Of a stretch of DNA of 64,000 nt, positions 53,134 to 61,876 are shown in pieces. The notes under the pieces were generated by a model. The model saw only the letters and a program-made list of their open reading frames with translations, searched no databases and was not told the origin of the DNA. The stretch's first letter is position 1. Each line of letters starts with the position of its first letter. The stretch covers positions 36,685-100,684 of the forward strand of contig NZ_BCNT01000014.1 in NCBI RefSeq assembly GCF_001544075.1, written 5' to 3'. Source of the DNA: Comamonas terrae (GTDB lineage Bacteria > Pseudomonadota > Gammaproteobacteria > Burkholderiales > Burkholderiaceae_C). A program made the position numbers and the translations under genes.

Positions 53134-54534
53134 ATGCGCCAAGAACACGACTTCATCGGCATCAAAACCATCCCTCCCGACGCGTACTGGGGCGTCCATT
53201 CCGCACGCGCGGTGGAGAACTTCCCCATCACCGGCCACTCCGTGGCTCACATGCCCGAGCTGATCCGCGCCTTGGCCTTCGTGAAGAAGGCCGCCGCCCA
53301 GGCCAACCTGCAGCTGGGCGCCATCGATTCCACACAGGCCGGCGCCATCTCCCGCGCCTGCGACGACCTGATTGCCGGCCGGCTGCACGAGCAGTTCGTG
53401 GTCGACGTCATCCAGGGCGGCGCCGGCACTTCCACGAACATGAATGTCAACGAGGTGATCGCCAACCGTGCGCTGGAGCACCTGGGATTGCCCAAGGGCC
53501 GCTACGACGTGATCCACCCCAACGACCACGTCAACGCATCGCAAAGCACCAACGATGCCTATCCCACGGCCGTCAAGCTCGCCACCTATGCCGGCATCCA
53601 GAAGCTGCTGACCGCCCTGGCCGCGCTGCGCGGCGCCTTCGACGCCAAGGCACGCGAATTCGCCTCCATCCTCAAGATCGGCCGTACACAACTACAAGAC
53701 GCCGTGCCGATGACGCTGGGCCAGGAATTCGCCGCCTTCGCCGCCATGATTGCGGACGACGAAAAGCGCCTGCGCGAATCGGCCTACCTGATGACCGAAG
53801 TGAACATGGGCGGCACGGCCATCGGCACCGGCATCAACGCGCCCGTGGGCTATGCCGATGCCGTGGTGCGGGCACTGGCACAGATTTCGGGCGTGCCCGT
53901 GGTCAAGGCCGGCGATCTGATCGCGGCCACCGGCGATACCGGCGCGTTCGCCGATATCTCGGGCATCCTCAAGCGCATCGCCGTCAAGCTGTCCAAGATC
54001 AGCAACGACCTGCGCCTGCTGTCCTCGGGCCCGCAGGCCGGCGTGGCCGACATCCGCCTGCCCGCGCGCCAGGCGGGCTCGTCCATCATGCCCGGCAAGG
54101 TCAACCCCGTGATTCCCGAGGTGATGAACCAGGTCTGCTTCGAGGTGATAGGCAACGACGCCGCGATCACCATGGCCGTGGAAGCCGGCCAGCTGCAGCT
54201 CAATGCCTTCGAGCCGCTGATGGCCTGGGCCCTGCACAAGAGCCTGAACCACCTGTGCAATGCCTGCACGACGCTGCAGCACAACTGCGTGGAAGGCATC
54301 GCGGCCAACACGGACCTGCTGGATACGCGCATTGCCGAGTCCGTGACGCTGGTGACGGCGCTCAACCCGCTGATCGGCTACGAGAAGGCCGCCCGGATCG
54401 CCAAGACCGCGATTGCCAGCGGCAAGCGCATCGCCGTGGTGGCCGAGGAACTGGGCATCATGAGCGAGGGCGACATGGAGAAGCTGCTGGTGGCCGACAA
54501 GCTCACCCGGGCGGGCGCGCTGACCGCGGCCTGA
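53134..54534 (+). CDS. aspA: Aspartate ammonia-lyase
   Basis: This 466-aa enzyme converts L-aspartate to fumarate and ammonia. Family landmarks are the N-terminal DFIGIKTIPPDAYWGVHSARA, GGAGTSTNMNVNEVIANRA, HVNASQSTNDAYPTA, the TQLQDAVPMTLGQEF region and the signature loop GSSIMPGKVNPVIPE (near 315-330). The wording favours aspartase over fumarase C. It is preceded by a gene-free region with an NtrC-like palindrome, which would fit nitrogen-regulated ammonia release. No asparaginase is adjacent. Confidence 0.93.
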   Translation: MRQEHDFIGIKTIPPDAYWGVHSARAVENFPITGHSVAHMPELIRALAFVKKAAAQANLQLGAIDSTQAGAISRACDDLIAGRLHEQFVVDVIQGGAGTSTNMNVNEVIANRALEHLGLPKGRYDVIHPNDHVNASQSTNDAYPTAVKLATYAGIQKLLTALAALRGAFDAKAREFASILKIGRTQLQDAVPMTLGQEFAAFAAMIADDEKRLRESAYLMTEVNMGGTAIGTGINAPVGYADAVVRALAQISGVPVVKAGDLIAATGDTGAFADISGILKRIAVKLSKISNDLRLLSSGPQAGVADIRLPARQAGSSIMPGKVNPVIPEVMNQVCFEVIGNDAAITMAVEAGQLQLNAFEPLMAWALHKSLNHLCNACTTLQHNCVEGIAANTDLLDTRIAESVTLVTALNPLIGYEKAARIAKTAIASGKRIAVVAEELGIMSEGDMEKLLVADKLTRAGALTAA

Positions 54535-54564
54535 TGCCCGCGCCGCCAACAAGGCACGGCGCAC

Positions 54565-54592
54565 AAAAAAGGCATGTTCTGCTGAACATGCC
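54565..54592 (-). terminator. Terminator of the hibernation factor gene
   Basis: GGCATGTTC / GAACATGCC, with a 4-nt loop, is followed on the minus strand by TTTTTT. It lies between the convergent aspA and HPF genes. Confidence 0.85.
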
Positions 54593-54654
54593 CCGGTCTT
54601 GCTGGCTGCCGGCGCTTGTCCCCACAGCGCCGGCCGCAAAAACGACTTGAATGC

Positions 54655-55032
54655 TCAGGCCGTTGCCACGCCTTCGGCCGTGGGATCGTCCACGCCGCGC
54701 ACGCTTTCTCGGCCGTTCTTGTCCTTGAGCTTGCCCAGATCGGTTTCCACCGCGCGCCGCAGCTTTTCGATGGCGGCATTGAACGCATCCTTGACCTTTT
54801 CGGCCTCGGCGTTGACCGCGATCGGCGGGCGGCCCGTGGCCCGGGTTTCCAGCACGCATCGCTTGCCGGGACCGCCCGTGGTCTTGAGCGCATCCACTCC
54901 CGTGAGGAACACTTCCACACGCACTACATACTCCTTCAGGCGGGCCAACTTGGCATTGATTTCCTCCTGCGCCCACTGCGCCAAAGATTCGCCACCCTGG
55001 ATGGAATCGTCGGCATGAACCTGTACTTGCAT
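54655..55032 (-). CDS. HPF/RaiA-like ribosome-associated protein
   Basis: This 125-aa protein has a beta-alpha-beta core typical of the S30AE family: MQVQVHADDS, LARLKEYVVRVEVFLTGVDAL, KRCVLETRATGRPPIAVNAEAEKVKDAFNAAIEKLRRAVE. Such proteins bind the 30S decoding region during stationary phase. It lacks the long C-terminal extension of long HPF. An AGGAGGA ribosome site precedes the ATG at 55032. No rpoN lies beside it, unlike the classical hpf locus, so this may be an additional paralogue. Confidence 0.85.
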   Translation of the reverse strand: MQVQVHADDSIQGGESLAQWAQEEINAKLARLKEYVVRVEVFLTGVDALKTTGGPGKRCVLETRATGRPPIAVNAEAEKVKDAFNAAIEKLRRAVETDLGKLKDKNGRESVRGVDDPTAEGVATA

Positions 55033-55410
55033 GCAAATCCTCCTAGTCACCAAATGCCGCAGTCGCTGCGGCGAGAGTTGTCGTGGCCGTCTCGAGAGCC
55101 GGCGAAACCATGGTAACGCCGGCTTCCGGGTCTGCCCAACAGGCCCTGTTATGCCGGTTGATGGCATGGGCTTTGGATCATTGTGACGCGCTCTTCCGGA
55201 GCCGAAAACCATTGCCGGGCAAATCCCGCGTAAACCCTGACGGAGCGCAAGAACAGGCCGGGGCGCTGCACTGCGGCAACCCGCGCGCGGGTGGCTTCAC
55301 ATCTGTTTGCAATGGATGCGTCCTGTTTGCGAGCGGGCTCGCGCGGAGGACGCACAGGCCCTAACATGGGCCCGAGCCTTGCCCGCAAAAGCAACAAAAG
55401 GAGCCTGCCC
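55033..55410. other. Divergent intergenic region (378 bp)
   Basis: It is shared by the HPF-like gene and the amidotransferase-like gene. It contains the dyad AACAGG-c-CCTGTT at 55138-55150 and a few GC hairpins. No small gene is supported. Confidence 0.5.
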
Positions 55411-56295
55411 ATGAGCCTGCCTGCCTCGCGCCGCCTCAAGATCGGCCTGTCGGCCTGCTTTTCCTACGCCGACCCGCAACGTCCGCTGTTCACCGGCAAG
55501 ACTTTGCAATACGTGGAACAGTCGGTGCTGCACTGGGTGATGTCGGGCGGGGCCATGGTGGTCATGGTGCCCTGCCCCACGGGAGAGACGGCGCGCGGCG
55601 ACGTGACACTGGCCCACTATGCGGACTGGCTCGACGGCGTGGTCATGCACGGCGGCTCGGACGTGTGGCCCGGCCATTACGGCGAGCAGCCGCTGCGCCC
55701 CGAGTGGAAGGGCGACAAGGTACGCGACCTCTACGACATGGCCGTGATCGAGGCCTTCTCCCAGGCCGGCAAGCCCATCTTCGGCATCTGCCGCGGCCTG
55801 CAGATCATCAACGTGGCCTTCGGCGGCACGCTCTACCAGGACATCCAGACCCAGGTGGCGGGCGCGCAGCAGCACCGCAACGCCACCGAGTACGACCGCC
55901 ACTACCACGACATCGCCATCGAGCCCGGCAGCCGCCTGGCCACGCTCTACGGCGGGCTGCAGAGCGCGCGCGTCAACAGCATCCACCACCAGGGCATCAA
56001 GGAAGTGGCGCCCGAATTCAACATCGAGGCCTGGAGCCTTCCCGACCACATTCCGGAGGCGATCTACCGCAATCCCTTCTCGCTCAAGAGCTATATCGCA
56101 GCCACGCAGTGGCATCCGGAATTTCAGTTCAGCCACCCGAACATCAGCACGCTGGACGACAGCGTGCTGCTGCACGATTTCCTGGGCGCCTGCGCGCGGG
56201 CGCGCGTGCGGCCGGGCCAGAGCCACAGCCCTTTCCAGATCCGCGACCGTGCCGCGCGCCTGCTGCGCCGCGCGCTGCTGCACCGGCTCAAGTAG
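55411..56295 (+). CDS. Class I glutamine amidotransferase-like hydrolase (PuuD type)
   Basis: This 294-aa protein resembles gamma-glutamyl-gamma-aminobutyrate hydrolase, which releases GABA from the gamma-glutamylated putrescine pathway. The nucleophile elbow is FGICRGLQ (Cys about 128) and the His/Glu pair is in TQWHPEFQ (near 233). The N-terminus LKIGLSACFSYAD and the HGGSDVWP oxyanion region agree. No other puu genes are near, so the substrate is open. An AAAGGAG ribosome site supports the ATG at 55411. Confidence 0.87.
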   Translation: MSLPASRRLKIGLSACFSYADPQRPLFTGKTLQYVEQSVLHWVMSGGAMVVMVPCPTGETARGDVTLAHYADWLDGVVMHGGSDVWPGHYGEQPLRPEWKGDKVRDLYDMAVIEAFSQAGKPIFGICRGLQIINVAFGGTLYQDIQTQVAGAQQHRNATEYDRHYHDIAIEPGSRLATLYGGLQSARVNSIHHQGIKEVAPEFNIEAWSLPDHIPEAIYRNPFSLKSYIAATQWHPEFQFSHPNISTLDDSVLLHDFLGACARARVRPGQSHSPFQIRDRAARLLRRALLHRLK

Positions 56296-56334
56296 CCGCG
56301 CAGTCGCACCGGAGGCATCCCCTGCCGCTTTGCA

Positions 56335-56435
56335 TTTGATAGCTGCCAGCGCCTGTCAAATGGTGTTTCCACGTTGTAAGCAGCATGAAAATGAGCAACA
56401 GTCGGCGCCAGCAGCTCCCGTAAGAGGAGCATGAA
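56335..56435. repeat. Dispersed repeat copy (GATAGCTGCCAGCGCC ... GGCGCCAGCAGCT)
   Basis: TTTGATAGCTGCCAGCGCC at the left and GGCGCCAGCAGCTCCCG at the right form an imperfect inverted repeat around about 50 bp. The right end is near-identical to 40438-40467. It is the second-best preserved copy after 25684-25771. Confidence 0.6.
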
Positions 56436-56470
56436 AAAGCCGCCTGCCAAGAAGGACGGCGGCTTTTTTT
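56434..56470. terminator. Rho-independent terminator
   Basis: AAAAAGCCGCC / GGCGGCTTTTTTT, with a 13-nt loop, lies between the convergent hydrolase and slyD genes. Confidence 0.88.
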
Positions 56471-56509
56471 CGGGCAGGGGCACGCCGCAGGCCGGCGCGC
56501 CTTTGCGGC

Positions 56510-56995
56510 TCAATGGTGGTGGCCGTGGCCGCCGTGCACGTGGCGGTGCTCGATTTCCTCGGGCGTGGCCGCGCGCACGTCGCCGACCACGCAGCTGAAG
56601 CGCAGCGCCATGCCGGCCAGCGGATGGTTGCCGTCCAGCAGCACCACGGGCCCCTTGATCTTGACCACGTTGTAGATCTGGGGCTGGCCCTGGTCGTTGG
56701 TGCCGCGCAGCTGGCCGCCCACCTTCACGCCCGGGGGAAACTCGCCCTTGGGAATGGTGCGCTTGAGGCTTTCGTCGCGCTCGCCGAACGCGTCTTCCAC
56801 GGCCAGGTCCACGGTGACGGCATCGCCCTTTTGCTTGCCGTCCAGCGCCTGCTCCACCTTGGCGAAGATGTTGTCGTAGCCGCCGTGCAGATAGGCCACG
56901 TCGCCCTTGTCGAGCAGCTTGACGGCGACGCCGCCCTTGAGCAGTTCGTGGATCTTGTAGTGGATGGTGACGGCGGTGTCTTTGGTGATGTTCAT
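56510..56995 (-). CDS. slyD: FKBP-type peptidyl-prolyl isomerase SlyD
   Basis: This 161-aa protein is a cis-trans proline isomerase and chaperone in the cytoplasm. The FKBP part starts ITKDTAVTIHYKIHE and includes the IF (insert-in-flap) domain with VEDAFGERDE. The C-terminus is His-rich (HRHVHGGHGHHH), as expected for a Ni-binding SlyD, though shorter than in E. coli. It appears to be monocistronic; the pirin gene at 57104 is on the same strand 108 bp upstream. Confidence 0.92.
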   Translation of the reverse strand: MNITKDTAVTIHYKIHELLKGGVAVKLLDKGDVAYLHGGYDNIFAKVEQALDGKQKGDAVTVDLAVEDAFGERDESLKRTIPKGEFPPGVKVGGQLRGTNDQGQPQIYNVVKIKGPVVLLDGNHPLAGMALRFSCVVGDVRAATPEEIEHRHVHGGHGHHH

Positions 56996-57103
56996 GGCAT
57001 GCGTCCAGTCAAAACAAAGCCGCCACGACCCGGGATCGTGGCGGTCAGGCCGACATTGTGTCAGCGATTGAAGCCCCGCCGGCAGGCGGTTCTTTCAGGC
57101 CCG

Positions 57104-58165
57104 CTAGCGCGCTGCCTCCAACGCCGCGGGCGGCAGATCGTCGTGCTGCGCGCCCGGATAGCGCGCAAAGCGCCGCCATTCGCTGCCGTGCACGGGATCG
57201 TCGGACTTCCAGGGCCAGCCGCCGAACCGGGTGCGGCGGTAGTCCTGCATGGCCTGCATGATCTCCTGCTGCGTGTTCATCACGAACGGGCCGTACTGGG
57301 CCACGGGCTCGCCGATGGGCCGGCCCTGCAGCAGCACCAGTTCCACCAGGTCGCCGCCGGTGTTGACCAGCTCCAGGTCGCTTTGCGCATCGATGTGCAG
57401 GGCCTGGTGGCTGTCCACGCCCTGGCCGGCGATCTGCAGGCTTTGGCCCACGAAGAAGTAGAGCATGCGGTGGGTCTCGGCCCCCCGGGCGCGCGGCAGG
57501 GTCCAGCGCGCGCCGCTCTCCAGCGCCAGTGTCCAGATGGCCACGTCGCCCTCGGGCTGCGAAGCCCAGGATTCGGGCGGCGGCGCCAGCGGCCGGCCGG
57601 CGCCCGGCAGCTCCCCGGCCACCACGGTCACCGTGGTCTTCCTGCCGTCGGCATCGGCATGCTCCAGGCGCGGAATGCGCTCGTTCCAGAACATGGTGAA
57701 GTGCGGGGACACCATCTTGCTGCGCGCGGGCAGGTTCAGCCAGATCTGGAACAGTTCCAGCGGGTTGGGCCTGTCGCTGTGGAGCAGCGGGAACATTTCC
57801 GAATGCTGTATGCCCTTGCCGGCCGTGAGCCACTGCACGTCGCCGCCGCCAAAGCGCGCGGCCGCGCCCAGCGAGTCGGAATGGTCGATCAGGCCCTTGC
57901 GCACCAGGGTCACGGTCTCGAAGCCGCGGTGCGGGTGGCCCGGAAAGCCGGGCACGCTGTCGCCGTGGTACATCGAAAAGCCGTCCCTGGCGCTGAAGTC
58001 GCTGCCCATTTCGCGGCCCTCGAGTTCCACGGCCTGCACGCCCAGGCTGCCGTCCCCGGCCGGATAGGCATCGTCGTGGTGGGCGCAGAACAGGAACGGG
58101 TCCAGGCAGGGCCAGCGCGGCCCCAGCGGCGCGCTCTCGAGGATGGGCTTGCGGGTGCTTGTCAT
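57104..58165 (-). CDS. Pirin-family protein 2
   Basis: This 353-aa bicupin has HPHRGFETVTLVRKGLIDHSDSLG (cupin metal His residues) and GKGIQHSEMFP, then an extended C-terminal part. It is longer than typical pirins (about 290 aa). The ATG at 58165 has GGAGAACGAC before it. It shares only the cupin motifs with the pirin at 51867. Its function is unknown; quercetinase-like activity is a family-level possibility. Confidence 0.9.
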   Translation of the reverse strand: MTSTRKPILESAPLGPRWPCLDPFLFCAHHDDAYPAGDGSLGVQAVELEGREMGSDFSARDGFSMYHGDSVPGFPGHPHRGFETVTLVRKGLIDHSDSLGAAARFGGGDVQWLTAGKGIQHSEMFPLLHSDRPNPLELFQIWLNLPARSKMVSPHFTMFWNERIPRLEHADADGRKTTVTVVAGELPGAGRPLAPPPESWASQPEGDVAIWTLALESGARWTLPRARGAETHRMLYFFVGQSLQIAGQGVDSHQALHIDAQSDLELVNTGGDLVELVLLQGRPIGEPVAQYGPFVMNTQQEIMQAMQDYRRTRFGGWPWKSDDPVHGSEWRRFARYPGAQHDDLPPAALEAAR

Positions 58166-58292
58166 GTCGTTCTCCTTGGGGGGGCTGGCGGCAGACCAGG
58201 CCCGATGGGAAGAATATGCAGGCAAAAGCCCGCATTGAAAGACATCATGGCTGGGACAGTGGCCCGCGCCTTTGCAACGCCGGGGCGCCGCG

Positions 58293-59015
58293 TCAGCCGC
58301 GCGGCGGGATGTTCAGGCCCTTTTGCACGGCCGGCCGCGCCTCGAAGGCCGCAAGCACGCGCTGCAGCTCGGGGAAGCCGCTCCAGCCCACCAGTTCGCC
58401 CGCGTTGTAGCCCGTGGCCGCCGAGATGTTGCGCACCCAGGGCCAGATGGCGATGTCGGCAATCGTGAAGCCGTCGCCCATGATCCACCGGCGGCCCTGC
58501 ATGCGCTGCTCCAGCACGCCAAGCAGGCGCCTGGATTCGTTGATGTAGCGGTCGCGCGGGCGCTTGTCCTCGTAGTCCTTGCCGCCGTATTTGTGGAAGA
58601 ACCCGACCTGGCCGAACATGGGGCCCACGCCGCCCATCTGGAACATCAGCCACTGCAGCGTCTCGTAGCGCGCCACGGGATCGGCAGGCAGCAGCGGGCT
58701 GCCGCTCTTCTCGGCCAGGTAGATCAGGATGGCGCCGGACTCGAACAGCGCCAGCGGCCTGCCGCCCGGGCCCTGCGGATCGATGATGGCCGGGATCTTG
58801 TTGTTGGGGAAGGTTCCCACGAACTCGGGCGTGAGCTGGTCGTTGGTCTCGAAGCTGACCAGGTGCGCCTCGTAGGGCAGCTGCATCTCCTCCAGCGCGA
58901 TCGACACCTTCACGCCGTTGGGCGTGGGCAGCGAATACAGCTGGATGCGGTCGGGATGCCGGGCCGGCCATTTGCGCGTGACGGAGTAGTCGGCAAGTTG
59001 CGGATGCTGTGTCAT
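58293..59015 (-). CDS. Glutathione S-transferase (YghU/YfcG, Nu-like type)
   Basis: This 240-aa protein has an N-terminal thioredoxin fold with QLYSLPTPNGVKVSIALEEM and NNKIPAIIDP, ESGAILIYLAEK (glutathione-binding Ser), and a C-terminal helical domain with GDGFTIADIAIWPW. The TPNG start fits the Nu-class YghU/YfcG enzymes, which use two glutathiones and act as disulfide reductases. It is divergent from the metal ATPase gene. Confidence 0.9.
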   Translation of the reverse strand: MTQHPQLADYSVTRKWPARHPDRIQLYSLPTPNGVKVSIALEEMQLPYEAHLVSFETNDQLTPEFVGTFPNNKIPAIIDPQGPGGRPLALFESGAILIYLAEKSGSPLLPADPVARYETLQWLMFQMGGVGPMFGQVGFFHKYGGKDYEDKRPRDRYINESRRLLGVLEQRMQGRRWIMGDGFTIADIAIWPWVRNISAATGYNAGELVGWSGFPELQRVLAAFEARPAVQKGLNIPPRG

Positions 59016-59281
59016 CGTTCAGGGTTCCTCATCAATCCATTCATCATATAAGCAGCTGAAAAGCAAGGCGTTCTTGCCATGGCGCAGGGTCCATGCCGGC
59101 GGCCGGCGGCGGCACGACGCCTGGACGCACCTGCAATATTGGCCCCACCCTACATCGGGCCGGGCCGTTCGATAGGAGCATGGGGCCAGCCATTTCCACG
59201 CACCCCGGCAAGCCTGCCCCAGGCGGCATGTCCCTGGTGCGCCAGAGGCCAACAGGCCTGCCGCCGAACGCAAGAACCTCC
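59016..59281. other. Divergent intergenic region between GST and metal ATPase
   Basis: It contains AT-rich DNA near 59035-59060 and no clear MerR- or ArsR-type operator. No separate gene is supported; an open frame continuous with the ATPase starts at 59093 but has no family resemblance there. Confidence 0.5.
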
Positions 59282-61765
59282 ATGACCCACAAGCTCCGCC
59301 TCGACATCCCCCTGGTGCTGCCCCAGTTTCCCGACGCGCACGACGCCGTCGTGAAGCGGCTCCTGCAAGACCTGCAGGGCCGCCAGGGCATAGACAGGGT
59401 CCATGTCAGCGAAGCCGCAGGAGACGCACCGGCGCAGCTGTGCATCCACTTCGATCCGCAGGCCCTGCCGCTGGCCCGCATCCGCGAGCTGGCCCAGGCC
59501 GCCGGCGCCCGCATCGCCGAACGCTTCGCGCATGTGCTGTGGCAGATGGAAGGGATAGGCCACCCGCGGCGCGCGGAAACCGTGACCGGCCATCTGCAGG
59601 GCCTGGCCGGCGTGCTGCAGGCCCAGGCCAGCGCGACGGGCCTGGTGCATATCGACTTCGACCGCCGGCTGACCGGCGAGCCGGCCCTGCTGGACGCCCT
59701 GGCCGGCTTGGGCGTGACCCCGCAGCAGGCCGGGGCCGCGCCGCCCGCGGCAGCGCACGGCGAAGCCGGTCATCGCCATGCCCCCGGAGAAGGCGGCCAC
59801 GGCCACGATCATGCTCACGCGCATGGCGGCCTGCTCGGCCCCAATACCGAGATGTTTTTTGCGCTGGCCTGCGGCGTGCTGCTGGGCGCGGGCGCGGCCA
59901 TCTCCCGCTGGGCGACGTCGGCACCGTCCTGGGCGCCGCTGGCCTGCTTCGTGCTGGCCTATGCCTTCGGCGGCTTCTACACGCTGCGCGAGGCCGTCGA
60001 CAACCTCAAGCTGCGGCGCTTCGAGATCGACTCGCTGATGCTGGTCGCCGCCGCGGGCGCGGCCGCGCTCGGTTCCTGGGCCGAAGGCGCGCTGCTGCTG
60101 TTCCTGTTCAGCCTCGGCCATGCGCTGGAGCACTATGCGATGGGGCGCGCCAGGCGTGCCATCGAGGCGCTGGCGCAGCTGGCCCCCGAGACCGCGACGG
60201 TGAGGCGCGGCGGACAGACGCAGCGCCTTCCCGTCGAGCAGCTGGCAGTCGGCGACATCGTGCTGGTGCGGCCGAACGAGCGGCTGCCGGCCGACGGCTT
60301 CATCGTCGCCGGCAGCTCCGCCATCGACCAGGCGCCGGTGACCGGCGAGAGCATTCCCGTGGACAAGCATCCGGTTGCGGACGCCGCGGCCGCCCGGGCC
60401 CGGCCCGACGCCGTGGACGCGGCATCGCGCGTGTTCGCGGGCACCCTCAATGGCGCCGGCGCTATCGAGATCGAAGTCACGCGGCGCTCGGGCGACTCGG
60501 CGCTGGCCCGGGTGGTCCGGATGGTCGGCGAGGCCGAGACCCGCAAGTCCCCGACGCAGCGCTTCACCGACCGGTTCGAGCGCATCTTCGTGCCCGTGGT
60601 GCTGGGCCTGTCGTTCCTACTGCTGTTCGCCTGGGTCGTGGTCGACGAGCCTTTCCGCGAGAGCTTCTACCGGGCCATGGCCGTGCTGGTGGCCGCCAGC
60701 CCCTGCGCGCTCGCCATCGCCACGCCCAGCGCGGTGCTGTCGGGCATTGCGCGCGCGGCCCGCAGCGGCGTGCTGATCAAGGGCGGCGCGCCGCTGGAGG
60801 AACTGGGTGCGCTGACGGCCATGGCCTTCGACAAGACCGGCACGCTCACCGAAGGGCGGCCGCGCATTGCCGACATCGTGCCCACCGACGGCGCCACCGA
60901 GGAAGAGCTGCTGTCCGTGGCCGTGGCCGTCGAATCCCTGAGCGACCACCCGCTGGCGGCGGCCATTGTGCGCGACGGGCTGCAGCGCCTGGGCGGCCAG
61001 CCGCCCGAAGCGGCCGAGGGCCTGCAGAACCTCGTCGGCCGCGGCGTGACCGCCAGGCTGGGCGGCGAGACGGTCTGGATCGGCAAGGCCGGGATGTTCG
61101 GCAGCGACGGCGTCGCGCCGCTGGGCGATGCGGCGCGCGCGGCCATCGGGCGCCTGGGCGACAGCGGCCGCACGACCATGGCGGTGCGCCGGGGCAGCCG
61201 CGACCTGGGCGCCATCGGCCTGCTCGACACGCCGCGCGCCGGGGCCCGCGAGGCCCTGCAGCAGCTGCGGGAGCTGGGCATCAGCCGCATGATCATGATC
61301 TCGGGCGACCACAGCAAGGTGGCCCGGGCCATTGCCGAGCAGGTGGGCCTGGACGAGGCCATCGGCGACCTGATGCCCGAGGACAAGGTCGAGGCCATCC
61401 GCAGGCTGCGCCGGGAAACCCGGGTGGCCATGGTGGGCGACGGCGTCAACGATGCGCCGGCCATGGCCAATGCCACGGTGGGCATCGCCATGGGCGCGGC
61501 CGGTTCGGACGTGGCGCTGGAGACCGCCGATGTCGCGCTGATGGCCGACGACCTGCGGCATCTGCCGTTCGCCGTGGGGCTGAGCCGCCACACCCGCGCC
61601 GTGATCCGCCAGAACGTGTTCGTCAGCCTCGGCATCGTGGCCGTGCTGGTGCCGGCCACCATCATGGGGCTGGGCATCGGCGCCGCCGTCGCGGTGCATG
61701 AAGGCTCCACGCTGCTGGTGGTCTTCAACGCGCTGCGGCTGCTCGCCTACCGCGGCCGCAGGTAG
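59282..61765 (+). CDS. Heavy-metal P1B-type ATPase (P1B-4-like) with His-rich region
   Basis: This 827-aa inner-membrane metal exporter has the phosphorylation motif DKTGTLTEG (Asp about 517), SLSDHPLAAAI (conserved HP), GDGVNDAPA and a TM6 motif SPCALA (about 473-477). The last helices carry HEGSTLLVV, which matches the P1B-4 group (Co/Zn/Cd/Ni exporters). The cytoplasmic N-terminus (about 1-160) has no CxxC but is followed by a His-rich tract (HRHAPGEGGHGHDHAHAHGG near 163-182). The ATG at 59282 lacks a good ribosome site; longer N-terminal starts in the same frame exist. Confidence 0.9.
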   Translation: MTHKLRLDIPLVLPQFPDAHDAVVKRLLQDLQGRQGIDRVHVSEAAGDAPAQLCIHFDPQALPLARIRELAQAAGARIAERFAHVLWQMEGIGHPRRAETVTGHLQGLAGVLQAQASATGLVHIDFDRRLTGEPALLDALAGLGVTPQQAGAAPPAAAHGEAGHRHAPGEGGHGHDHAHAHGGLLGPNTEMFFALACGVLLGAGAAISRWATSAPSWAPLACFVLAYAFGGFYTLREAVDNLKLRRFEIDSLMLVAAAGAAALGSWAEGALLLFLFSLGHALEHYAMGRARRAIEALAQLAPETATVRRGGQTQRLPVEQLAVGDIVLVRPNERLPADGFIVAGSSAIDQAPVTGESIPVDKHPVADAAAARARPDAVDAASRVFAGTLNGAGAIEIEVTRRSGDSALARVVRMVGEAETRKSPTQRFTDRFERIFVPVVLGLSFLLLFAWVVVDEPFRESFYRAMAVLVAASPCALAIATPSAVLSGIARAARSGVLIKGGAPLEELGALTAMAFDKTGTLTEGRPRIADIVPTDGATEEELLSVAVAVESLSDHPLAAAIVRDGLQRLGGQPPEAAEGLQNLVGRGVTARLGGETVWIGKAGMFGSDGVAPLGDAARAAIGRLGDSGRTTMAVRRGSRDLGAIGLLDTPRAGAREALQQLRELGISRMIMISGDHSKVARAIAEQVGLDEAIGDLMPEDKVEAIRRLRRETRVAMVGDGVNDAPAMANATVGIAMGAAGSDVALETADVALMADDLRHLPFAVGLSRHTRAVIRQNVFVSLGIVAVLVPATIMGLGIGAAVAVHEGSTLLVVFNALRLLAYRGRR

Positions 61766-61876
61766 GCCCTCTTTCCTGCCGCGCATACGCAAATCTGCTT
61801 ATGCCGCCGGGCGGCCGGCGCCCGCTTTGGCCCGTAGCATGTCCGGCTGACAGCCAACACCTTCATGGAGACCTGC

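Noticed and set aside
52902..54650. Plus-strand frame overlapping aspA in another phase
   Set aside because: Its sequence is Arg-rich and lacks domains; aspA in the other phase is unambiguous.
59093..59281. Extending the metal ATPase by 63 residues to an ATG at 59093
   Set aside because: The extra segment has no signal, metal motif or family similarity, and ordinary ATPase homology begins near 59282.
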